Shown here piece by piece: positions 41,333 to 50,111 of a stretch of DNA of 64,000 bases; the first letter of the stretch is position 1, and every line of letters begins with the position of its first letter. The DNA lies in assembly GCF_900215205.1 (NCBI RefSeq), contig NZ_OBDY01000003.1, forward strand, positions 124,001 through 188,000, read 5' to 3'. The DNA is from Paractinoplanes atraurantiacus (lineage in GTDB: Bacteria; Actinomycetota; Actinomycetes; Mycobacteriales; Micromonosporaceae). The position numbers and the translations under genes were made by a program. Below the pieces are notes generated by a model. That model did no database searches. It saw nothing but the letters and a program-made list of their open reading frames with translations, and had not been told where the DNA came from.

Positions 41333-43420
41333 GTGAGCGACACCTCCGTGGTTTTCAACGTCCTCGCCCGCGACCGGGCCAGCCGCGTCTTCCGGCAGAT
41401 CCACCGGTCCGCTGCGGAGTCCGGTACCGGCATCGCCCAGGTCTTTGGCCCGGCCCTCATGCCGGTGCTGGCCGGCGCCACCTCCGCCGTCGCCGGTCTC
41501 GCCGGCGCCCTGATGGGCGCGGGCGCCGCCGGCGCGGTCTTCGGCGGCGTCTTCAAGAGCGCCTTCTCCGAGATGAAGGAGGCCTCGGACAAGAGCCAGG
41601 ACCTGCGCGACAAGATCACCCTGCTGAACGAGCAGATCCGGGTCGCCAACGCGACCGGCATCGGCGACGCCGGCAAGCTCGAGGCCCAGAAGATCAAGAA
41701 GGTCAACGAGCTGATGGCTCGCTACAACCTTCTGCCGCCGACGGTCCGCGGCGCCACCATGGCGTACGACCGGATGAAGGACGCCTGGCAGGGCTTCGTC
41801 GACAAGAACAAGCCAGCCGTCTACTCGGTGATGACCAAGGGCTTCAACCTGATCACCCGCAACGTGGGCCTGCTCCAACCGCTGTTCAACGTCGGCGCCG
41901 ACGCGGCCAAGCGGCTCGTCAGGGCGTTGCAGGACGCATCCGACGGCGGCGGCCTGAAGCGGTTCATCGGCTGGCTGACCGGCAATGCGGGGATGGCGCT
42001 GAACAACCTCGGCGGGATCATCAAGAACCTCGGTGTGACGCTGTACAACGTCTTCAAGGGCTTCGCGCCGACCGGCCAGGGCATCTTGTCGTGGCTGAAC
42101 GAGGTGACGGCGAAGTGGGCGGCCTGGTCGGCGCAAACCGAGGGCGGCGGCCTGCAGGCGTTCGTGGCGTACGCGACGGCCCAGGGCCCGCAGCTGGTGA
42201 CCATCCTCGGCGACATCGCGTCGACGGGTGGGCACATCGCCCAGGCGGTCGCCCCGCTGGCGCCGATCTCACTCGCGATCGCGAAGGGCCTCGCCGCGGT
42301 GATCGCCGCGCTCCCACCGGGTGTGCTGACCGCGCTGGTCGCCGGCTGGGTGGCGTACTCGGCGGCGGTGAAGGCGTACCGCGCGTACGTGGTCGTGGCC
42401 GGCGTCGCCACGAAGGCGTGGGCGGTGGCCCAGTGGGCGCTCAAGGCGGCCCTCGTCGCCGCGAACTTCGCCCGCGCGGCGGCCCAGGTCGCCCTCTACG
42501 TCATCAAGGTGACCGCGGTGTCGGTGGCCACGAAGGCGTGGGCGGCCGCGCAGTGGATCGCGAACGGCGCCATGGTCGCGGCGAACTTCGCCCGAGCGAC
42601 GGCGCAGATCGCCGCCTACCTGGTGAAGATGGCCGCCATCCAGACGGCCACCAAGATCTGGGCCGCAGTGCAGTGGGTGCTGAACCTGGCGATGTGGGCC
42701 AACCCGATCACCTGGATCATCGCGGGCATCGTCGCCTTGATCGCCGTGATTGTGTTGATCGCTACCAAGACTGACTGGTTCCAGCGCGCATGGAAGGTCG
42801 CCTGGAACCTGATCAAGACGGCGGCGATCATCGCGTGGAACGGCATCAAGGCGGCCGCGTCGGCCGTGTGGAACTTCCTGAAGATGATCGCCGGCTTCTA
42901 CATCAAGGTCTACGTCGGCGCCTGGAACGTGGTCCGCAACGCCGCCGGCGCCGCCTGGAACTGGATCAAGGGCAAGATCAGCGACTTCCACAAGGGAGTC
43001 GTGATCATCGCTGGGAAGTTGTCGTCGAAGCTCGGCTCGATGTGGGACGGGATGAAGAACGGCTTCAAGAGCGCGATCAACTGGGTGATCTCGAAGTGGA
43101 ACTCGATCTCCTTCAAGATCCCCAGCTTCTCCGTGTTCGGCAAGTCCTTCGGCGGTGGCACCATCGGCGTGCCGAACATCCCCTACCTCGACGTCGGCGG
43201 CCACGTCCAGCGCTCCGGCATGGCGGTCATCCACAAAGGTGAGACGGTCACTCCGGCCGCCAAGGTCACGAAGTACGAACGCGGCCGCGGCGGTGGCGGC
43301 GGTGTGCTGACGATCGACCTGCGCGGCGCCGACACCGAGTTCGGCCGTTTCTTCCTCAAGTTCCTGCGCGATCACCCGTCGGCGGCGGCGACCGCCCGGG
43401 TCACGATGCAGAAGGCCTGA
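41333..43420 (+). CDS. tail tape measure protein
   Basis: A 695-residue protein starting at GTG after GGGGGG. It has FNVLARDRASRVFRQIHRSA, a transmembrane-like Ala/Gly-rich stretch (VLAGATSAVAGLAGALMGAG), tandem Ala/Trp repeats (VATKAWAVAQWALKAALVAA, VATKAWAAAQWIANGAMVAA) and a C-terminal SFGGGTIGVPNIPYLDVGGH. Tape length scales with tail length, at about 0.15 nm per residue from known phages, which predicts a tail near 100 nm (inference). Confidence 0.88.
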   Translation: MSDTSVVFNVLARDRASRVFRQIHRSAAESGTGIAQVFGPALMPVLAGATSAVAGLAGALMGAGAAGAVFGGVFKSAFSEMKEASDKSQDLRDKITLLNEQIRVANATGIGDAGKLEAQKIKKVNELMARYNLLPPTVRGATMAYDRMKDAWQGFVDKNKPAVYSVMTKGFNLITRNVGLLQPLFNVGADAAKRLVRALQDASDGGGLKRFIGWLTGNAGMALNNLGGIIKNLGVTLYNVFKGFAPTGQGILSWLNEVTAKWAAWSAQTEGGGLQAFVAYATAQGPQLVTILGDIASTGGHIAQAVAPLAPISLAIAKGLAAVIAALPPGVLTALVAGWVAYSAAVKAYRAYVVVAGVATKAWAVAQWALKAALVAANFARAAAQVALYVIKVTAVSVATKAWAAAQWIANGAMVAANFARATAQIAAYLVKMAAIQTATKIWAAVQWVLNLAMWANPITWIIAGIVALIAVIVLIATKTDWFQRAWKVAWNLIKTAAIIAWNGIKAAASAVWNFLKMIAGFYIKVYVGAWNVVRNAAGAAWNWIKGKISDFHKGVVIIAGKLSSKLGSMWDGMKNGFKSAINWVISKWNSISFKIPSFSVFGKSFGGGTIGVPNIPYLDVGGHVQRSGMAVIHKGETVTPAAKVTKYERGRGGGGGVLTIDLRGADTEFGRFFLKFLRDHPSAAATARVTMQKA

Positions 43421-43430
43421 GGGAGGCGCC

Positions 43431-46136
43431 GTGGCGTTCCCGCAGACCCCGCTGCCGATCACCGTGTGGGCGGCGCCGGGCAACAACCCGGCCGACCCGA
43501 CGACCTGGGCGTGGTCGGAGATCAGCGGCGACGTCCGCGAGGCCGACGGCGTCGAGATCGTCGTCGGCCGCCAGGACGAGACCAGCAAGGTCGACGCCAC
43601 CCAGGTCGGCTTGACGCTCGACAACCGCACCGGGAAGTACTCGCCGCGGAATCCGGCCGGGACCTGGTACGGGCAGCTGGCGAAGGGCACCCCGATCCAG
43701 GTGCGGGTCCGGCGCATCGCCGACACGTTCACCCGCACCACGTCGAACGGCTTCGGCACCGACCCCGACTCGGGGCTGACGTGGACCGCTCCCCAGTCCG
43801 CCTCGCTGCAATCGACGAACGGGTCCGCCGCGATCGTCGGGCTCACCGCCGCGAACCAGGCCACCCAATCGATCCTGCCGGGCGCGGCCGCCGACGACGT
43901 CGACGTGACCTCGGTGGCGTCGCTATCCGCCGTGACCACCGGTGCGGCCTGGGTCCATGGCACCCTCGTCCGCTGGGTCGACACCGGCAACTACTACCGG
44001 CTCCACACCGAATTCACCACGGCCGGCACCATCGCCTGCAAGATCGTACGGTCGGTGAATGGCTCGGGAACCGACCTGTCCGGGCTGATCTCGACCGGGC
44101 TCGCCTACTCGGCCGGTACGAAAATCCGCACCAGGGTGCAGGCGATCGGGCCGCTGCTGCGCATCAAGGTCTGGCTCGACGGCACCAACGAGCCGACTGC
44201 GTGGACGGCCCAAGTCAGCGACGCGGTACTGACTGGCCAGGCGACCGGCCTGCTCGAGTGGCGGATCTCGGGGAACACCAACGTCGGCACCCTGACCGCG
44301 ACGATCGACGACGTCACCATGTCGGTGATCCGCGCGAGCACCCCGGTGCCGGAGTGGCCGGTCCGCTGGGACATGACCGCCACCAACGTCACCGCCCCGA
44401 TCACCGGCAACGGCATCCTGCGCCGGCTCAGCCAGGGCCAGTCGGCGCTGCGCTCGCCGCTCTACCGGCAGCTGTCCGCCCTGAGCCCACACGGCTACTG
44501 GCCGCTCGAGGACGGGTCGGGTGCGACCTCCGGCGCCGCGACCACACCGAACACGGACCGGGCGATACAGACCGGTGTGGAGTTCGGCTCCAGCGAGGCC
44601 CCGCCGGGCAGTGCCGCGTCGGTGACCCTGTCGACGGCGGTCACCAGCCGCATCACCGCGAAGATCCGTACCCCGATCGCGACGGCCACCGGGTATGCGG
44701 GCATGGCGTTCTTCAGGTTCGGCTCGGTCCCGGCCAGCTCCCAGAACCTGATCCGCTTCTCGACGACCGGCCGGGTCCGGCTGTGGCAGCTCACCGCCAC
44801 ACCGACCACGATCGGCCTGGCCGGCGCCGACGACACCGGCGCCCTGGTCGTGTCCACCGCAGCCGTCCACGGCTTGGACTACACCAAGTGGTTCGCCCTG
44901 CAGCTGGAGACCGAGGAAGTCGGCGGGAACACGAACTGGGCGCTGATCTTCCACCAGGTCGGTTCCGGAGTGTTTACCGCGATCAACGGCAGCTATGCCG
45001 GGACGGCTGACACCATCTGGGGCTGGGCGGCCACCGCCCCGGTCGACGACACCAGCCTCTGCCACGTCTGGCTCGGCAGCAACGCTCTCCCGTTCGTCGA
45101 CACGACGTTTTTGGCGGTCGCGAACGGCTACGCCGGCGAACTCGCGTCGGACCGCATCGCCCGCCTCGCCGCAGAGGCGGGAATCCCGATGGCCATCACC
45201 CCGGGCGCCTCGGAGTCGATGGGCGCGCAGAAGTCGGCCACCGTCCTGGATCTGCTGCGCGAGTGCGAGGACGCCGACCAGGGTGTGCTATTCGAACGCG
45301 GCGCCGGCCTAGGCTACCTGCCCCGCACGGCCCGCTACATCACCGCGAACACCACCCCGGCGATGGCCCTCGACTTCGCCAGCGGGCACATCGCGGCGCC
45401 GCCCGAGCCGACCGACGACGACCAGCAGTTGCGCAACTCGATCCGGCTGTCCCGCACCGACGGCTCCAGCGCACCCGCAGCGCAGGACGCGGCCAGCATC
45501 GCCGTGTCCGGCACGTACGAGGACGAGCTGACCGTCAACGTCCAGTACGACGCGGTGCTCGAGCAGCACGCCTACTGGCGGCTGCACCTTGGCACCCTGT
45601 CGGAGCTGCGCTGGCCGCGCATCGAGCTGAAGCTGCACCGCAACCCGTCGCTGATCGCAGCCTGGTGCAAAGTCCGGATCGGCTCCCGGATCACCATCGC
45701 GAACCCGCCGTCGGCGGTGGCCGGCGGCGCCCTGGACCTGATCGTCGAGGGCTGGACCGAGCGGCTGTCGACGTTCGCGTGGGACGTGACGCTGGTGTGC
45801 TCCCCTGCGGAGGCGTGGCGGGTCGGCGCGTACGACGACGGCGTGTCCCGCTACGACTCGGCGACCACCACCCTGAAGACCGGGGTGGCCGCCGGGGCGA
45901 CGTCGCTGGTGTTCCGCACCACCAACTTGGACGTTCAGTGGTCCACGACTCACGAGCCGTACGACGTGCTGATCGCCGGCGAGCGGATGACCGTGACGAA
46001 CATGGCCGCGGCGGCGCTGGTGTCCGGGGCGTGGGAGCAGACGGCCACGGTCACCCGCAGCGTGAACGGCGTCAGCAAGGCGCTCACGGCGGGCGCTGAA
46101 ATCCACATCGCGACCCCAGGACGGTGGGCTCTGTGA
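43431..46136 (+). CDS. distal tail/minor tail protein with LamG-like inserts
   Basis: A 901-residue protein starting at GTG. The N-terminus (VWAAPGNNPADPTTWAWSEI, SKVDATQVGLTLDNRTGKYS) is the distal-tail-like part. Residues about 95-300 and 345-560 are jelly-roll (LamG/concanavalin-like) inserts: VDTGNYYRLHTEFTTAGTIA, WRISGNTNVGTLTATIDDVT, GYWPLEDGSGATSGAATTPN. The end (IVEGWTERLSTFAWDVTLVC) returns to a tail fold. Inserts of this kind may bind cell-surface carbohydrate. Confidence 0.8.
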   Translation: MAFPQTPLPITVWAAPGNNPADPTTWAWSEISGDVREADGVEIVVGRQDETSKVDATQVGLTLDNRTGKYSPRNPAGTWYGQLAKGTPIQVRVRRIADTFTRTTSNGFGTDPDSGLTWTAPQSASLQSTNGSAAIVGLTAANQATQSILPGAAADDVDVTSVASLSAVTTGAAWVHGTLVRWVDTGNYYRLHTEFTTAGTIACKIVRSVNGSGTDLSGLISTGLAYSAGTKIRTRVQAIGPLLRIKVWLDGTNEPTAWTAQVSDAVLTGQATGLLEWRISGNTNVGTLTATIDDVTMSVIRASTPVPEWPVRWDMTATNVTAPITGNGILRRLSQGQSALRSPLYRQLSALSPHGYWPLEDGSGATSGAATTPNTDRAIQTGVEFGSSEAPPGSAASVTLSTAVTSRITAKIRTPIATATGYAGMAFFRFGSVPASSQNLIRFSTTGRVRLWQLTATPTTIGLAGADDTGALVVSTAAVHGLDYTKWFALQLETEEVGGNTNWALIFHQVGSGVFTAINGSYAGTADTIWGWAATAPVDDTSLCHVWLGSNALPFVDTTFLAVANGYAGELASDRIARLAAEAGIPMAITPGASESMGAQKSATVLDLLRECEDADQGVLFERGAGLGYLPRTARYITANTTPAMALDFASGHIAAPPEPTDDDQQLRNSIRLSRTDGSSAPAAQDAASIAVSGTYEDELTVNVQYDAVLEQHAYWRLHLGTLSELRWPRIELKLHRNPSLIAAWCKVRIGSRITIANPPSAVAGGALDLIVEGWTERLSTFAWDVTLVCSPAEAWRVGAYDDGVSRYDSATTTLKTGVAAGATSLVFRTTNLDVQWSTTHEPYDVLIAGERMTVTNMAAAALVSGAWEQTATVTRSVNGVSKALTAGAEIHIATPGRWAL

Positions 46137-46621
46137 CGGTTTTCGCCGGTCAGCCGATCATGGCGGACGACCTCAACTCGATGTTGCGGACCGTCCGAAA
46201 GGGCGCCGACCAGGCCCTGCCCGCCAGCACCATCGCGCTGCAGAACGACAACGAGCTGCTGCTGTCCGTCGAGGCCAACACCACGTATTACCTCGAGGCA
46301 TGGATCCGCTACACGGCCGCGTCGAACACGCCTGACCTGCGGATCAACTACACCTACCCGGCCGGCGCGACCTTCGCCCGTAGTGACTGGGGTGCGCCGT
46401 CCGCGTCGACGGTCGTTCAGGACACGATCGACACGAGCATCGCCACGACCGGTGACAACGGGCGCGGCGCCGGCACGGCCGAGCGGTCTCTGTACGTGAA
46501 GGGCGAGCTGATCGTGAGCGCGACCGCTGGCACGTTCCGCTGCCAGTTCGCGCAGGTCACCAGCTCGGTCGACGTGGTCACGATCAAGGCCGGTTCTCGG
46601 ATCACCCTGCAACGACAGTAG
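46133..46621 (+). CDS. small tail-tip protein
   Basis: A 162-residue protein starting at GTG 46133, overlapping the previous stop (46124 is the alternative). It is beta-rich (ANTTYYLEAWIRYTAASNTP, DNGRGAGTAERSLYVKGELI). Position before the endolysin suggests a tail fibre or tip component. Confidence 0.65.
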   Translation: MTVFAGQPIMADDLNSMLRTVRKGADQALPASTIALQNDNELLLSVEANTTYYLEAWIRYTAASNTPDLRINYTYPAGATFARSDWGAPSASTVVQDTIDTSIATTGDNGRGAGTAERSLYVKGELIVSATAGTFRCQFAQVTSSVDVVTIKAGSRITLQRQ

Positions 46622-46630
46622 GAGGACGTC

Positions 46631-47371
46631 ATGGCCGACTGGAGCCTGGTGCCGTGCCTGGTCAAGCTGCGCTCCGAGTTCAACGGCATCGCGCCGAACC
46701 GCGACCGGGAGAGCGACGGCTCGAAAGGCGACGCCGCACACGCGGCCCGCGACTCCGACCACAACCCCGACCGCCGCGGCCTGGTCCACGCCATCGACGT
46801 CGACGTCGACCTGCGGCAGCCCGGCCTGGTCATGGAGGACGTGGTCCAGTTCCTCGTCGACCGCTGCCGCCGAGGCCTCGAACGGCGCCTGACCTACATC
46901 ATCTCGAACCGCCGGATCTGGTCGGCCGCCTACAGCTGGCGGGAGCGGTCCTACAGCGGATCGAACGCGCACGACAAGCACACCCACTTCTCCGCCTCGG
47001 ACGCCCCGGCGCTCGAGGCGTCCACCGCTAGCTGGCACCTGGAGGATCTCGTGGCGCTCACCGACGACGACATCAAGCGCATCTGGGCGTACAACATCGG
47101 CTCGGCGACCGGCACTGCCAGCCAGTCCGCCCAGGGCGCGCTGGTCACGGCGAACGTCCGCGCCGGCGGGATCGCCAATACGCAGTTGCCCGCGCTGGCC
47201 GTGCGCGTCGCCGAGCTGGCCGGCAAGGACTTCGTCGACGAGGCCGCGATCGTCAAGGCGGTGCTGGCCGGCTTCGACCCGAAGGCGCTCGCGGCCGCGG
47301 TGGCGGAGGCGCTGCCGAGGGAGCAGGCGCGGCAGGTGGCCGACGAGCTCGCGCAGCGGCTCGCGGCGTGA
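46631..47371 (+). CDS. endolysin with M15-like peptidase domain
   Basis: A 246-residue protein. Residues 1-140 contain DAAHAARDSDHNPDRRGLVH, AIDVDVD and HDKHTHFSASDAP, matching zinc D,L-peptidase (M15/VanY-like) motifs in actinophage endolysins. The rest is a helical linker domain (QSAQGALVTANVRAGGIANT). It cleaves peptidoglycan peptides at lysis. ATG after AGGAGG. Confidence 0.85.
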   Translation: MADWSLVPCLVKLRSEFNGIAPNRDRESDGSKGDAAHAARDSDHNPDRRGLVHAIDVDVDLRQPGLVMEDVVQFLVDRCRRGLERRLTYIISNRRIWSAAYSWRERSYSGSNAHDKHTHFSASDAPALEASTASWHLEDLVALTDDDIKRIWAYNIGSATGTASQSAQGALVTANVRAGGIANTQLPALAVRVAELAGKDFVDEAAIVKAVLAGFDPKALAAAVAEALPREQARQVADELAQRLAA

Positions 47372-47384
47372 TCGCGGATCATGA

Positions 47385-47672
47385 GTGAGCACACAGGACA
47401 GGCCATCACTGCCTGGAGCCTGGACGCTGGCGCGGGACATCCTGTCCTTCGCCGGCGGCTGGCTCCTGATCTTTCTAGAGGTGACGCGGCCGGAGATCCG
47501 GGAGTCGGTGCTGGTGCTGGCCGGCTCGGTGGTCGGGGTGCCCGGGGTGGCGCTGGGGGCGCGGTCGGTGGTCGACGCGGTCCGGTCCCGCGCTGGTACG
47601 CCTGGACCGTCGGAGCCGCCTCCGGCGGATCCGTCGCCCTCGTCGCCGTCGTCCTCGTCGTCCGGGGCGTGA
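47385..47672 (+). CDS. putative holin 1
   Basis: A 95-residue protein starting at GTG. Two hydrophobic segments (ILSFAGGWLLIFLEV, about 19-33; VLVLAGSVVGVPGVALGA, about 42-60) and a charged, Ser/Pro-rich C-terminus. Located immediately after the endolysin. A different frame from 47381 is rejected because it lacks this pattern. It would form the membrane lesion for endolysin release. Confidence 0.65.
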   Translation: MSTQDRPSLPGAWTLARDILSFAGGWLLIFLEVTRPEIRESVLVLAGSVVGVPGVALGARSVVDAVRSRAGTPGPSEPPPADPSPSSPSSSSSGA

Positions 47673-47676
47673 GCGG

Positions 47677-47955
47677 GTGAGCGGCCGCGCCTACCGGAGC
47701 GTGCGGCTGCCGGTGTATGTGGTGCTGGTGTGGGTGGTCGTCGGCTTCGTCTCGCCGATCTTGGCGGTGGTCGCGGCGGTGAAGATCTCGTCAGCGCGGG
47801 CGGCCGATCAGCAGGCGCAGATCACCCGGGCGCTGTGCGCGGTGGTGGTGACGATGGACGACGCGTACCGGGAGACGCCGGCGTCGACGGCGGCGGGGCG
47901 AAACCTTCAGGCGTCGATCGCCGAGCTCCGGCACGGGCTCCGATGCCCCGAATGA
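47677..47955 (+). CDS. single-pass membrane protein of lysis module
   Basis: A 92-residue protein starting at GTG. One membrane segment (VYVVLVWVVVGFVSPILAVV, about 13-32) and an extracytoplasmic helical domain with two Cys. It resembles spanin- or Rz-like accessories in position only. Confidence 0.55.
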   Translation: MSGRAYRSVRLPVYVVLVWVVVGFVSPILAVVAAVKISSARAADQQAQITRALCAVVVTMDDAYRETPASTAAGRNLQASIAELRHGLRCPE

Positions 47956-48005
47956 AACGCATCAATACGATCGCGGGGAAAGCGGTTACCTGGATCAAGG
48001 AGGAC

Positions 48006-48023
48006 GGGCCCCTTCCGGGGCCC
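48006..48023. terminator. hairpin between lysis genes and leftward island
   Basis: GGGCCCC / GGGGCCC stem around TTCC in the gap where rightward lysis genes meet leftward genes, so it could stop transcription from either side. Confidence 0.5.
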
Positions 48024-48030
48024 CGCTCCC

Positions 48031-48279
48031 TCAGTACCAGGCGATCAGGTGCCGGTCCTCGCCGCCGATCTTGACCGCGTAGCGGCGGGACTGCTCGGTG
48101 ATCCGGTGGCCGAAGGGCTGGGGCTCGGCCCGGAAGTGCTCGTCGGTGTCGACCAGCTGGCGGATCTTGTCGGCCAGCTCCCGGAAGCTGCCGCCGATCA
48201 TGGCGTGGAGGGTCTCGATGCTGACCCAGTCGCTGCCGTTGTGGGCTCGGATGATGTCGTACGCCTCGCGGATCTCCAT
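48031..48279 (-). CDS. leftward island gene 1, small protein
   Basis: An 82-residue protein: MEIREAYDIIRAHNGSDWVS, GGSFRELADKIRQLVDTDEH. It may be a small winged helix, but no family is recognised. The promoter/operator at 48309-48344 controls it. It is in the lysis region but on the opposite strand, like a moron gene. Confidence 0.6.
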   Translation of the reverse strand: MEIREAYDIIRAHNGSDWVSIETLHAMIGGSFRELADKIRQLVDTDEHFRAEPQPFGHRITEQSRRYAVKIGGEDRHLIAWY

Positions 48280-48308
48280 TTTGTTGCCCCTCTCTCGCTC
48301 TCCCTTAT

Positions 48309-48344
48309 GTAGACTAGTCTACCGCAAGCGGTAGTGTTGTCTAC
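48309..48344 (-). promoter_or_regulatory. operator/promoter 1 of leftward island
   Basis: A palindrome GTAGAC-TA-GTCTAC followed by the related half CTACCGC / GCGGTAG...GTCTAC gives a compound inverted repeat. Leftward -35 TAGACA and -10 TAGACT, 16 bases apart, lie inside it. The same architecture occurs at 48725-48761. Confidence 0.6.
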
Positions 48345-48371
48345 CAGAAAGAGCAAGATTCTTTGGGCGGC

Positions 48372-48563
48372 CTACTTGCCCAGCAGCTTGCGCACGTACA
48401 TCCGGTCAACCTGCGCCTCGGTCGCCGCCTGGCGCTCGCTCTTGCCAGCCGCCATGTCCTCGCGAATCTTGACCTCGATGCGCTCCATGAGGTCCTTCAG
48501 TTCGGCCCGCAGGGCGGCGCGGCGGGCGCCCAGCTCGGCCAGGGTGGTCTCGTTCTTGGTCAC
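48372..48563 (-). CDS. small resolvase-type HTH protein
   Basis: A 63-residue protein starting at GTG. The N-terminal coiled coil (LAELGARRAALRAELKDLME) precedes a helix-turn-helix end (ERQAATEAQVDRMYVRKLLG) as in small actinobacterial HTH proteins. Overlaps the next gene by GTGA. It is a candidate to bind the two matching operators. Confidence 0.65.
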   Translation of the reverse strand: MTKNETTLAELGARRAALRAELKDLMERIEVKIREDMAAGKSERQAATEAQVDRMYVRKLLGK

Positions 48564-48724
48564 CAGGTCTCCTCGATCTGAATGCGATAGGTCTGCCCGT
48601 CCGGGGTCTCGATGTTAAAGAAGGCGAACCGGTCGTTCGGGCTGCCGTTCACCCGGGACACCCGGACGCCCTGAGTCTTGAATGCCTCGGCTGCGATCTT
48701 GGCGACCTCTTCGCTGTTCTCCAT
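48560..48724 (-). CDS. leftward island gene 3, small protein
   Basis: A 54-residue protein starting MENSEEVAKIAAEAFKTQGV and ending in RIQIEETW. Found by reading short frames. Its ATG immediately follows operator 2 with about 7 bases after the -10, suggesting a leaderless message. Function unknown. Confidence 0.6.
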   Translation of the reverse strand: MENSEEVAKIAAEAFKTQGVRVSRVNGSPNDRFAFFNIETPDGQTYRIQIEETW

Positions 48725-48761
48725 GTAGACAACACTACCGCGCGGCGGTAGACATGTCTAC
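48725..48761 (-). promoter_or_regulatory. operator/promoter 2 of leftward island
   Basis: On the plus strand GTAGAC-AACACTACCGC is followed by GCGGTAGACATGTCTAC, which contains the palindrome GTAGACATGTCTAC. On the minus strand it gives -35 TAGACA, 17 bases, -10 TAGTGT, then 7 bases to the ATG of 48724. It overlaps the end of the upstream gene. Confidence 0.6.
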
Positions 48762-49105
48762 CCCTTATCGAGGAACCAGCTTCCGCCGCGCTTCACCCAC
48801 GGCAGCCCGTCGTCGATCGGCTGGCCGTCGCTGCCGTACGCCGCCGGCTCCGGCCGCCACTCGCCCTCGCGCATCCACGAGTACGCCAGCCGCAGCGCGA
48901 GCAGGTGCCCCTGGTCGTCGGCGCCGTACACGTAGGCGTCGGTGTCGCCGTGCGCGCCGTGCCCGAGCCGGACCGCGAACCAGCGGCCGTCAGCGAGCTT
49001 CCCGAACGTCACCGACGTCCGGTCCCACGTCTGCGCCCCGCCGCGAACCCAGTGCCGTTGCCGGTCGGTGCCGTGTACGTGCGCCAGGTCGACCCGCTCC
49101 ATCAC
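48758..49105 (-). CDS. leftward island gene 4, phage protein
   Basis: A 115-residue protein (or 114 from the second Met): MERVDLAHVHGTDRQRHWVR, DRTSVTFGKLADGRWFAVRL, WVKRGGSWFLDK. Glycine and tryptophan-rich beta protein. It is divergent from holin 2 with only 27 bases between starts. The last codons overlap operator 2. Confidence 0.6.
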   Translation of the reverse strand: MMERVDLAHVHGTDRQRHWVRGGAQTWDRTSVTFGKLADGRWFAVRLGHGAHGDTDAYVYGADDQGHLLALRLAYSWMREGEWRPEPAAYGSDGQPIDDGLPWVKRGGSWFLDKG

Positions 49106-49132
49106 CCCATCCTGCCCATCGTGGAGGTCATC

Positions 49133-49357
49133 ATGTTCACTGCCCGGTTCTGGCGCGAGACTGCTGAGCGCGCCGTGAAGTCCAGCGCGCAGGCGCTCAT
49201 CGGCCTGTGGGCCCTCGACGGCGCGTTCAACGTCCTGTCCGTCGACCTCAAGCTGGCCGGTGGCGTCGCGGCAGGCGCGGCTGTCCTGTCGGTGCTCACC
49301 TCGCTGGTGACCTCCGGCATCGGCGAGCCGAACAGCCCGAGCGCGGTCCGCGAGTGA
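49133..49357 (+). CDS. r1t-type holin
   Basis: A 74-residue protein starting at ATG after GTGGAGG. It contains FWRETAERAVKSSAQALIGL, SVDLKLAGGVAAGAAVLSVL, then TSLVTSGIG with two membrane helices. This is the pattern of the r1t-like holin family in actinophages. It is the second holin candidate in the prophage. Confidence 0.82.
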   Translation: MFTARFWRETAERAVKSSAQALIGLWALDGAFNVLSVDLKLAGGVAAGAAVLSVLTSLVTSGIGEPNSPSAVRE

Positions 49358-49953
49358 CCGACTACGACAGTACGGCCGACACCCTGAAGCACTCGCTGCG
49401 CGTCGGCGAGCTGATGGGTCAGCCGGTCAAGGAGCTGGTCGACCGGTCCGTCCGGCACGACCGGAGCAAGACCGAGGACCCCGAGCTGGCCGTCTTCAAC
49501 GAGTTCACCCCGAAGCTCAAGGACTCGACGTACGGGTCCGAGGAGTACAAGGGCTTCCTCGCCTCGATGAAGGTTGGCCTCGACCATCACTACGCAAGTA
49601 ACCGGCACCACCCGGAGCACTTCGCCGATGGGGTGAACGGGATGACGCTGGTCGACCTGATCGAGATGCTGGCCGACTGGCGCGCCGCGACCGAGCGGCA
49701 CGCCGACGGCAGCCTCGTGAAGTCGCTGGCCATCCAGAAGGAGCGGTTCGGGATCTCCGACCAGCTCGAAGCGATCTTGTGGAACACCGCCCGGCACTTC
49801 CGGTGGCTCGACAGTCAGCCGTGCGGCGAGAAGCACACCGCCCCCGACGGCACCAAGATGGTCTGCAACACGCCGGTCACCGGGCCGAGTGGACACCCCG
49901 GCACCCGGCACTGCGACGGGCACTTCGAGCCGTACGACTGGCCGAACGAATGA
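49354..49953 (+). CDS. DUF5662-like protein
   Basis: A 199-residue protein starting at GTG overlapping the holin. It matches the DUF5662 pattern: ADTLKHSLRVGELMGQPVKE, DHHYASNRHHPEHFADGVNG, DLIEMLADWRAATERHADGS. His-rich; possibly metal-dependent. Family function unknown. Confidence 0.78.
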   Translation: MTDYDSTADTLKHSLRVGELMGQPVKELVDRSVRHDRSKTEDPELAVFNEFTPKLKDSTYGSEEYKGFLASMKVGLDHHYASNRHHPEHFADGVNGMTLVDLIEMLADWRAATERHADGSLVKSLAIQKERFGISDQLEAILWNTARHFRWLDSQPCGEKHTAPDGTKMVCNTPVTGPSGHPGTRHCDGHFEPYDWPNE

Positions 49954-50111
49954 CCGACCGGCCGCCGCACGACGCGGACCGCCAGGCGCAGGCGACGCGG
50001 GAGATCTACCGCGAGCCGCGCGTCTCCGCCCGCATCTAGGCCGAACAGCAGGCCGCACGGGACCGGGACACCATGCACGCCCACCGCGAGCAGGCGCGGG
50101 CGGACCGCTAG
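49950..50111 (+). pseudogene. small ORF interrupted by in-frame amber
   Basis: From ATG 49950 (ATGA overlap with the previous gene) a 29-codon ORF ends at TAG 50037. The same frame stays open with similar charged composition (GCC GAA CAG CAG...) to TAG 50109-50111. This suggests a 53-residue helical protein broken by a single nonsense change, or two unrelated peptides. Confidence 0.35.

Noticed and set aside
47381-47680. Alternative frame at the first holin
   Set aside because: The frame from 47385 gives two hydrophobic segments; this one does not.
47953-48075. Small ORF starting MKRINTIAGKAV
   Set aside because: It runs through the hairpin and into the opposing gene; no ribosome site or conserved end was seen.
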